DNA of 55,549 bases from Clostridiales bacterium UBA5446 (GTDB lineage: Bacteria; Bacillota; Clostridia; Oscillospirales; Oscillospiraceae): the NCBI GenBank assembly GCA_002427465.1, contig DIRC01000028.1, positions 1-55,549 of the forward strand. Direction: 5' to 3'. Below the pieces are notes generated by a model. The model made no database searches and was not told the DNA's origin. It saw only the letters and a list, made by a program, of their open reading frames with translations. The position numbers were made by a program, and so were the translations under genes. Shown one piece after another: positions 34,108-40,593 of this stretch. Each line of letters opens with the position of its first letter. Position 1 is the first letter of the stretch.

Positions 34108-35298
34108 TTGAAGGATCTGAAGCACTTAATCTACTTTGAGGGGCTTCTGGAAAACGCCAACAACGCGCTGGTCAGACAGGCGAAGGCCGAAGGGAAGCTG
34201 TGTATCGGGTACACCTGCTTCCACATGCCGGAAGTCATCCTCAACGTGGACAACTGTTTCTCGGTGCGGCTGCGCGCGCCGAATACGGGGTCCATGGACA
34301 TCGCAACATACTATATGTCCAACTATTCCTGCGAATTCTGCCGGGCCATCCTCGAGCGGGGCATCGAGGGCGGCTACAATTTTCTGGATGCCCTTGCCGC
34401 CCAGGACGCCTGCGCGGAAATGAACCGCTGTGCCGAGCATATTGAGATCCTGAACTGTGTGGACAACGACAAATTTTTTGTGACCCACGCGGACATCCCA
34501 TATAAGGTTGTTGACTACACGGTCCGGCATTACGTGACGCAGATGAGAAAGCGCGTGCTGAATCCCCTGAGTGAGGTTTACGGGGTGGACACCTCCGACG
34601 CCGCGCTGAGGGATGCGGTTCGGCGCCATAATGAGCTGTGCGGGATTATTTCGGAGATCGGCGAATACCGCAAGCTGGATAATCCCACCATCACCGGGTA
34701 CGAGTACCATATCCTGAATCTCGTGTCCTACGTGTGTCCCCAATACCTGGTGGCAGATAAGCTGCGGGAGACACTGGAGGAGATAAAAGGACGCAAGCCC
34801 GACCCCAAGCCGTGGTACCGGGTGCGTGTAGGCATCGTCGGCTCCGAGATCGACGATCCGGAACTGACAAAGCTTATAGAGGACTGCGGGGCCATGGTGG
34901 TATTCGACCGGTATTGCTTTGGGTCCACTCCCGGCAGGGAGATTATCCCCCTGAATGAGCAGGAGGACGTGCTGACCCAGATTTGCCGCCATTATATGGA
35001 GGTCTCCGAATGTCCGCGCTATATCTCCAACGAAAAGGTGGCCCAGCGCAGGGAAACCGCAGACAGGCTGGCCAAGGAATTCAAGGCGGACGGCATTATT
35101 TACGAACAGATCAAATTCTGCGATTATTGGGCTTTCGAGCGCGCGCTGGCGAGCCACGTTATGGCCGAGGAATACGACCATCCGGTGCTGTCCATCGACC
35201 GTCCTTATAATGTCCGCGGCTCCGGCCAGCTGCGCACCCGCGTGCAGGCATTCGTAGAGTCCCTTGAATTCAAGCGCATTAAAGGAGGGAGCGAATAA
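34108..35298 (+). CDS. 2-Hydroxyacyl-CoA dehydratase family protein, smaller subunit (HgdB/BcrB-like)
   Basis: 396 residues starting at TTG. The family fold is seen in GYTCFHMPEVILNVDNC (about 32-48), a C-E-F-C pair (NYSCEFCRAIL, about 73-83) and the later DGIIYEQIKFCDYWAFE (about 331-347), which carries the Fe-S cluster cysteine of the substrate subunits. These enzymes, with an ATP-driven activase, generate ketyl radicals to dehydrate (R)-2-hydroxyacyl-CoA, reduce benzoyl-CoA, or, in double-cubane proteins, reduce small molecules. The stop overlaps the start of the next subunit by one base (TAATG). Confidence 0.88.
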   Translation: MKDLKHLIYFEGLLENANNALVRQAKAEGKLCIGYTCFHMPEVILNVDNCFSVRLRAPNTGSMDIATYYMSNYSCEFCRAILERGIEGGYNFLDALAAQDACAEMNRCAEHIEILNCVDNDKFFVTHADIPYKVVDYTVRHYVTQMRKRVLNPLSEVYGVDTSDAALRDAVRRHNELCGIISEIGEYRKLDNPTITGYEYHILNLVSYVCPQYLVADKLRETLEEIKGRKPDPKPWYRVRVGIVGSEIDDPELTKLIEDCGAMVVFDRYCFGSTPGREIIPLNEQEDVLTQICRHYMEVSECPRYISNEKVAQRRETADRLAKEFKADGIIYEQIKFCDYWAFERALASHVMAEEYDHPVLSIDRPYNVRGSGQLRTRVQAFVESLEFKRIKGGSE

Positions 35299-37079
35299 TG
35301 GCCAAGGAAAAATACCCGAATCCGAAATTCTTCCGCATGAAGGACAAAATGGATTGGAAGCGGCAGGCGGAAAACGTGGCGGAGATAGCCGAAATCTGCA
35401 AGGAAATTGCCCGGGAGACGGACTGGAAAGCCGCCGGCGCCAAGCATCTGAAGGGCTGGAAGGACTTCGGCCTGCGGGTGGCCGATGAGGCCAGGGCCGT
35501 GGCGAAAATGTCGGGGGGGGAGAGGCTCGATCTTCTCATTAACGGAGAAAAACGTCTGGGCCGGCTCTATAAGGCCGGGGCCATGGCCTTTACCCGCAGA
35601 GAGTGGCGGGGTGTGAAGGACACAGCCGTGGACTTCTACTATTGGCTCGATACGTGGAAGATGTTCCTCCTGACCTTTGGGAAGGATCTTATTCCCAGCC
35701 TTAACGGAGTTTTGAACTACCGGTGGATGATTTCCTATTTTTGCGCTCATTCGTTTATGGACAAAAACTGCATGGGCCTGCGGGGCGAAGCGCTCCGGAT
35801 GCACCACATAATGATCTATCAGATATACCGCTACGTTGCGGAGAACATTGTGTTCCTGAATAAGGCCGACAAGCACGGCGGAAACAGCGAGGAGCTGTCC
35901 AGGAAGATCGTCCTGTTAGACGAGATGACCATGGCTCAGCTCATGGCGGGTTTCCCGGATTTGCTCGGTATTCCCTACCAGCTTATGCCGGTGTTCCTGC
36001 TGTCTGAAATTGATCAGCTGGCCTGCATACCGTACTTGGACGCCGTGGAAAGCTACGGCCTGCCCGCCGACGCCTGTCCGGTGCCCGCCTCCGAATGCGG
36101 CGCCGCCGTGATTGACGCGCTGCCCCTTTGCGGAAAATGCTTTATCTCCAGCTCCATGCCCTGCGATGGCAGCGTGATGGCGTCTTCGTTCCAGGACCGC
36201 CGGTTCAAGATGCCCACCTTCCATCTGACCTTCCCCGTGCGGTATGATGACGAGGAAACGCTGGAATGCGGCGTGGAGGAAATTAAGCACTGCATCAAGT
36301 TCATCGAAGAGCAGACCGGGGCCAAGTGGAGCTGGGACGCCTATTTCACCGCCATGAAGCGGTTTAATCAGGAAACCAGCTTTGAGCTGGAGAAATGGGA
36401 CGTGAATAAGACCGACCACCCACAGCTTATCGGACCGATTTACGAGCTGTTCCGTAAATGGAACTATGAGATGGACGGAGGTCTGGACCCCCGCGTCCTG
36501 CCGGCTATGAAAAAGGTCAACAAGATCATGCTGAAAGCCTATCGGAAAAAGGCCGAGCCATGGCGGGGCAAAATGCGCCACCGGGCCATCGTATGGAGCG
36601 TGCCCGCCCATTATTACGCCAACTTCTCCAACTGGCTGGCAAACTGCTGGGGGATCAACGTCCTCGTTGAAATGGAGGGCCTTAACTTCACCAAGCCGCT
36701 GGAGACCGAGGATGAGCAGGGGGCCCTGGAAGATTTGGCGAGGCTTTATGAGAGAATGGTCATGCGCAGGCATACCAACGGCGGCTACGACCACGTTCTG
36801 ACCGAGCTTTGGCGGCAGGTTGAGGCCTGGCGGCCGGAGATCGTCATCATGTACCAGCACGTTTCCTGCAAGACCATGTCCACGCTTTCCGGGCTGTTTG
36901 ACGAGCAGGCGAGAGAGCGGGGCATCCATATGATATGGATCGAGCACGACCTTATGGATCCCCGAACCGTGTCACGCCGCGCCATGCGCGCCAAGGTCAA
37001 CAGCTATATGACCGCCGTCATGCGCGAGGAACCCCTGGATCCGTCGCTCCTGGATTTTGAGGACGACGTCACCTGGTAA
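35298..37079 (+). CDS. 2-Hydroxyacyl-CoA dehydratase family protein, larger subunit
   Basis: 593 residues, about 150 longer than typical HgdA/BcrC subunits; the extra length is an N-terminal helical region (about 1-150, rich in Lys, Trp and Arg). The family block appears at ISSSMPCDGSVMASSFQ (about 287-303), the cluster-ligand loop (P-C-D), followed by TFHLTFPVRYDDEE. The C-terminal part has MYQHVSCKTMSTLSG and IWIEHDLMDPRTVSRRA, similar to the IE.D..D sequence of these subunits. GGAGGGAGCGA before the ATG lies in the previous gene. Substrate unknown; partner is the 396-aa protein. Confidence 0.87.
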   Translation: MAKEKYPNPKFFRMKDKMDWKRQAENVAEIAEICKEIARETDWKAAGAKHLKGWKDFGLRVADEARAVAKMSGGERLDLLINGEKRLGRLYKAGAMAFTRREWRGVKDTAVDFYYWLDTWKMFLLTFGKDLIPSLNGVLNYRWMISYFCAHSFMDKNCMGLRGEALRMHHIMIYQIYRYVAENIVFLNKADKHGGNSEELSRKIVLLDEMTMAQLMAGFPDLLGIPYQLMPVFLLSEIDQLACIPYLDAVESYGLPADACPVPASECGAAVIDALPLCGKCFISSSMPCDGSVMASSFQDRRFKMPTFHLTFPVRYDDEETLECGVEEIKHCIKFIEEQTGAKWSWDAYFTAMKRFNQETSFELEKWDVNKTDHPQLIGPIYELFRKWNYEMDGGLDPRVLPAMKKVNKIMLKAYRKKAEPWRGKMRHRAIVWSVPAHYYANFSNWLANCWGINVLVEMEGLNFTKPLETEDEQGALEDLARLYERMVMRRHTNGGYDHVLTELWRQVEAWRPEIVIMYQHVSCKTMSTLSGLFDEQARERGIHMIWIEHDLMDPRTVSRRAMRAKVNSYMTAVMREEPLDPSLLDFEDDVTW

Positions 37080-37120
37080 TTTAATTAATCAAAACATTAA
37101 ATACGGAGGATTCAGAACAA

Positions 37121-37927
37121 ATGGCTAATAAGTATTTCGGCGGCTGCGACGTCGGCTCAACCTATACAAAATGCGTAATCCTCGATGAAGTTGGAAACAT
37201 AGTGGCAAACACCACCATTAAGAGCAAGATCAATTCCGAACAGTCCGCCATGATCGCGATGCAGGAGGTTGTCGATCAGGTCCCCGATCTGAAGGACGCC
37301 AAGGATCTGGCCTACCTCATCGGCACCGGATACGGGCGAAATAAGGTTCCTTTCGCGGATGAGAATATTTCCGAGATCAGCTGCCACGCCATGGGCGTTC
37401 ACGTGACCGATCCCAGCGTCAAGGCTATCATCGACATCGGCGGTCAGGACGTGAAGGGGATCTCCATAGACAAGGACGGCACCGTGAAGAATTTTGCCAT
37501 GAACGATAAATGCGCGGCCGGTACCGGCCGGTTTTACGAGGCCATGGCCGGCGCCTTTGAAATGTCCCTGCCTGAGTTTTCCAAACTAAGTCTTTCCGCA
37601 AAGAACGTGATACCCATCACCGCCCAGTGTACGGTTTTTGCCGAGAGCGAGGTCATCACGCTTGTGGGCGAAGGCAAGCCCATGGACGAGATCGCGGCGG
37701 GAATCCAGATGGCCGTCGCCAAGCGCTGCTTTGTCATGGCCAAGAAGGCCGGGGCCACGGATTCCATCACCCTCACCGGGGGCTGTGCCAAGAATGACGG
37801 CCTGAAGAAGGCCATTGAGCATGTGCTGAAGCTGAAGGTGGTTGAACTCCAAACCGACCCGCAGCTTATGGGCGCGCTGGGCGCGGCCGAATACGCCCGC
37901 AAAAAGGGTCTTGCGAGGGGGGCGTAA
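37121..37927 (+). CDS. Acyl-CoA dehydratase activase (BadF/BcrA/HgdC-type ATPase)
   Basis: 268 residues. ASKHA-type phosphate loop CDVGSTYTK (9-17), IDIGGQDVK (about 105-113), and the two bridging-cluster cysteines Cys131 (NDKCAAGTGRF) and Cys170 (TAQCTVFAESEV), positioned as in HgdC (component A). Two such subunits share one 4Fe-4S cluster and inject a low-potential electron into the dehydratase subunits at the cost of ATP. CGGAGG precedes the ATG; 41 bases separate it from the dehydratase gene. Its short length matches HgdC, not the large fused activases. Confidence 0.95.
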   Translation: MANKYFGGCDVGSTYTKCVILDEVGNIVANTTIKSKINSEQSAMIAMQEVVDQVPDLKDAKDLAYLIGTGYGRNKVPFADENISEISCHAMGVHVTDPSVKAIIDIGGQDVKGISIDKDGTVKNFAMNDKCAAGTGRFYEAMAGAFEMSLPEFSKLSLSAKNVIPITAQCTVFAESEVITLVGEGKPMDEIAAGIQMAVAKRCFVMAKKAGATDSITLTGGCAKNDGLKKAIEHVLKLKVVELQTDPQLMGALGAAEYARKKGLARGA

Positions 37928-37930
37928 AAA

Positions 37931-38092
37931 ATGAACTGCAAGATCTTCAAAAAATTGATTAAAATTATTGGCGCGGCCACCGGCATCCTGTTTATCGTCT
38001 ATTTCTGGAACCTAGATCAGAAGCTGATGGCTTGGCTGTACACCCTCGTCAACAATATTTTTGACCGGAAAAAGGTCGATCAGGTGTTCTGA
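37931..38092 (+). CDS. 53-residue single-pass membrane protein inside the operon
   Basis: ATG 37931 lies three bases after the activase stop, and the stop overlaps the next ATG (TGATG at 38090-38094). The peptide has a basic N-terminus (NCKIFKKLIKII), one hydrophobic segment (about 13-27, GAATGILFIVYFW) and a second semi-hydrophobic part (KLMAWLYTLVNNIF) ending in DRKKVDQVF. It is tightly coupled on both sides, which argues that it is translated. No family was recognised. It could anchor the dehydratase/activase complex to the membrane or link it to a membrane electron donor. Confidence 0.7.
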   Translation: MNCKIFKKLIKIIGAATGILFIVYFWNLDQKLMAWLYTLVNNIFDRKKVDQVF

Positions 38093-38805
38093 TGGAGCTG
38101 TATAACGGGATTATAAAGCAAACGGAGGAGCTGCTGGCCGGCTCCTCCGGCATCACCTGGCCATATGCCGCCGGCGGCGCGTGGCCGGATGCCGGGAAAA
38201 ATGAGCTGATCATGCAGAGAGAATCCGCCCTTGAGCTTGGGGGAAGCGGTCACAGCGCCGTGACGTATTCCTGCGTCACGACTGATTCGGCCCTCCTGAC
38301 CCGGGACGAGGTCGTGCTTTACGGGCCTGACATCGGAAAACTGAAGGCGGATTCCCACTACGCCAGGATCGTTTTCATCACGGTCCAAGATATCGGACAG
38401 GCCGACGATGCGTTCGACGCCATAAGGCGGCTGGATTTCGTCCGATATCACATTTTCCCCCGGGGATTCATGATGCGCGCCCTGCCGGATGACTGCCGGG
38501 AACAGGTCCGAATTGGCAGGGATGCTGTGGGGAAGGGAATATCCTTTCGTTCCGTGGGGTTCAGCTTCATCAAAAAGTACCGGGAGAATCCCGCCGTCAA
38601 AAACGTCCGGCTCATATTTGTCACAGATCCCAAAGCGCCCTACGGCGCTCTGCTGAACCATGGGAAAAGGGTCACGGAAATCACAAAATCCCTTTCAACC
38701 ATTTTGAAAGGGATGCCCACGGACTGCGCCGCCTGCAACCTCAAGCCCATTTGCGACGAGGTTGAAGGTATGAAAGCGCTCCATTTTTCACAGCGCAAAA
38801 AATAG
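38092..38805 (+). CDS. CdhC/AcsB-like stand-alone domain (acetyl-CoA synthase-related)
   Basis: 237 residues. By eye it follows the N-terminal region of the CdhC subunit of acetyl-CoA decarbonylase/synthase: an ALELGGSG block, VVLYGPDIGKLK (about 75-86), an RYHIFPRGFMMRA stretch, SFRSVGFSFIKKY and VRLIFVTDPK. It ends with a cysteine cluster, Cys212, Cys215 and Cys221 (TDCAACNLKPICDEVEG), where CdhC has its A-cluster ligands. The catalytic C-terminal domain is missing. It may scaffold a metal cluster or bind corrinoid or CoA partners. Overlaps the 53-aa gene by one base, so it belongs to the same operon. Homology is from memory. Confidence 0.6.
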   Translation: MELYNGIIKQTEELLAGSSGITWPYAAGGAWPDAGKNELIMQRESALELGGSGHSAVTYSCVTTDSALLTRDEVVLYGPDIGKLKADSHYARIVFITVQDIGQADDAFDAIRRLDFVRYHIFPRGFMMRALPDDCREQVRIGRDAVGKGISFRSVGFSFIKKYRENPAVKNVRLIFVTDPKAPYGALLNHGKRVTEITKSLSTILKGMPTDCAACNLKPICDEVEGMKALHFSQRKK

Positions 38806-38890
38806 GCCGGCCCCCGGATTGGGAACGGCGGGAGAAGCGAAAAACGGCGCCGCGGCCAAGACGAGACCGCTGGCACCTGCGCGATAAGCA

Positions 38891-38926
38891 ACCGCGGCGC
38901 CCCGAGAGGGACGCCGCGGTGATTTT
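38891..38926 (+). terminator. Terminator of the dehydratase operon
   Basis: ACCGCGGCG-C-CCC GAGA GGG-A-CGCCGCGGT (one C-A mismatch), followed by GATTTT. Only four T residues, so moderate strength. Confidence 0.7.
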
Positions 38927-38949
38927 GGGTTGCCGCCGTCGGACAGCCG

Positions 38950-39873
38950 TTACAGGGTGTCGGAAAAATATTTTTCAAACAGCTCGTCCACGGCGTCCCG
39001 GACGTCCTTTTCAAACAGCTCGTAAAGCCGCAGGAGTTTGCGCCCGGCCGGGCTGAGAATGCTTTTTCCGCCGCGCTCGCCGCCCTGCCTGCGCTTGACC
39101 AGCGGGTAGCCCAGCTGGGCTTCCACCGTGTTGATGATGTTCCAGCCGGAGCTGTATGAAAGCTGCATGCGCTGGCAGGCCTTGCGGACCGAAGAGGTCT
39201 CGCCTACCATGGTCAGCAGCATGGCGGTTTTTGTGTCAAAAAACGGTTTTTCCCTGGCCAGCGAGACATGAACCTGGGGCCGGATCAGCTGGCTGTTGTG
39301 GTAGGCCAGAAGGGCTTCATAATCCTCCGGAGTGTCCGCGTCATGGAGGACGCCGGAGTCGTTCACCTCCACCGGGGTTATCGGAAAGCCGCAGCGGGAA
39401 ATGGCGCCCTGAAGACCGTTTTCGCCGCTGTCCAGCAGGATTTTGTCCGCGGCGGCGGCGGACATCATGATGGGGTGCCCGGGTTTCCCATTGCAGACGG
39501 GGCAGGCCAGCTCCGCGCCGGATTCCAGCAGCTGCCTGACGGTGCAGGCGGTGAACAGCGGGATATCCACCGGCGTCAGGAGAATGGACCTGCATTTATT
39601 CCGCAGGTAGGCCAGACCAATCTTTGCCGAATCGAACATCTGGGTGGTGCGGTAATTTTCGTTCCGCAGAAAAATTATGCCGTCCTTTGCCAAATGGCGC
39701 TCCAGCACATCCGCGTTATAGCCGGTTATGACGACGATCTTCATGATCCCGGCCTGATGAAGGGTGGCGATGATGCGCTGAGCGATGGAGATGGAGCCGA
39801 TATTCAGCAGGGGTTTAAAGTCGCCCATGCGGGATGACATGCCTGCCGCGACGATAACGGCGCCTTCTTTCAT
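38950..39873 (-). CDS. MocA/MobA-like nucleotidyltransferase fused to ModE-like winged helix
   Basis: 307 residues. The first about 195 residues are an NTP transferase: AGMSSRMGDFKPLL (10-23, G-x-S-x-R-M-G-x-x-K), LTPVDIPLF (about 98-106, Mg-binding Asp) and GKPGHPIMM. This is the fold that adds CMP or GMP to molybdopterin. The last about 105 residues resemble the ModE N-terminal DNA-binding domain: TKTAMLLTMVGETSSVRKAC, then SYSSGWNIINTVEAQLGYPL and GGERGGKSILSPAGRKLL. GGAGGGG precedes the ATG. It could both process the cofactor and regulate the divergent Mop-type gene. This is probably the NTP transferase of the DVU_1551-type neighbourhood. Confidence 0.85.
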   Translation of the reverse strand: MKEGAVIVAAGMSSRMGDFKPLLNIGSISIAQRIIATLHQAGIMKIVVITGYNADVLERHLAKDGIIFLRNENYRTTQMFDSAKIGLAYLRNKCRSILLTPVDIPLFTACTVRQLLESGAELACPVCNGKPGHPIMMSAAAADKILLDSGENGLQGAISRCGFPITPVEVNDSGVLHDADTPEDYEALLAYHNSQLIRPQVHVSLAREKPFFDTKTAMLLTMVGETSSVRKACQRMQLSYSSGWNIINTVEAQLGYPLVKRRQGGERGGKSILSPAGRKLLRLYELFEKDVRDAVDELFEKYFSDTL

Positions 39874-40204
39874 ACTTACACCCCTCCGGTCATAAGCGGC
39901 AATAAATCAATAGGCGACACGGCGACTTTGACTTAAATACCACTTGTTTTTTTTACAGCATATACCATTGCCCCAAATTTGTAAACCCAGGGAGAACACA
40001 AAAGGCATCGCATTACCGAATTGTGGGAAAAACATGTGCAAAATGTGAGGATTATTCTGAGCGACTTGTTTTTTGGTACAATTTGACCAAGCTGCAGAAT
40101 GCTGATAGAATAAAGTATATAAATTGTCACAATAATGTATAAATGTCTATCCTGTTTTCAGTGGTTTTTTGTCGTTGTCATGGCAAGTGCCGGCTGGACG
40201 TATG
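39874..40204. promoter_or_regulatory. Intergenic interval with a rightward promoter
   Basis: TTGACC (40083-40088), 17-bp spacer and TAGAAT (40106-40111) form a good plus-strand promoter. Downstream on this strand the first recognised gene is the oxidoreductase at 40594, so transcripts from here would run antisense across the leftward 83-aa gene. The rest is AT-rich with no gene. Confidence 0.5.
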
Positions 40205-40456
40205 TTATTGATGGGTTCCGCAGCTATCCTCGTCCGGCCCGCGCCCGGTTAGGTCCATCAGGCGCCGGGCGCCTGTTCCCGAGTAGAAAACCAGCTCGGC
40301 CGGGGCGCCGTAAGCGTCCTCGCCCTTCAGCCTGAGGCAGTTGGCGGTTTCGTAATAATCTATGGGAAGCTCCCTGCGGTATGTTGCCCCGGTTTTTTTG
40401 TCCGTGACCTCAACCGTCACAAACGAGGCGGAGACCTCATATATGCCGTCTTCCAT
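40205..40456 (-). CDS. Hypothetical protein, 83 aa
   Basis: Not recognised. A strong CGGAGGTGTCTGC ribosome site precedes the ATG. The sequence is beta-rich and acidic (EVSASFVTVEVTDKKTGATY; RRELPIDYYETANCLRLKGE), suggesting a small beta-barrel, with a polar tail (GPDEDSCGTHQ). It lies between the nucleotidyltransferase and the divergent Mop-type gene, so it belongs to the molybdenum island by position. No membrane segment. A promoter on the opposite strand would produce antisense RNA to it. Confidence 0.65.
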   Translation of the reverse strand: MEDGIYEVSASFVTVEVTDKKTGATYRRELPIDYYETANCLRLKGEDAYGAPAELVFYSGTGARRLMDLTGRGPDEDSCGTHQ

Positions 40457-40593
40457 GCAGACACCTCCGATGTTTTTTCATAGACCCATTATAGCCTGAC
40501 GTACGTTAAAATGAAAGCGCTTATTTTATGATACCATGCGAATACGCAATGAGAAATAGGACTCTGCCAAAATCAGAATTAGGAGGAATCAGA

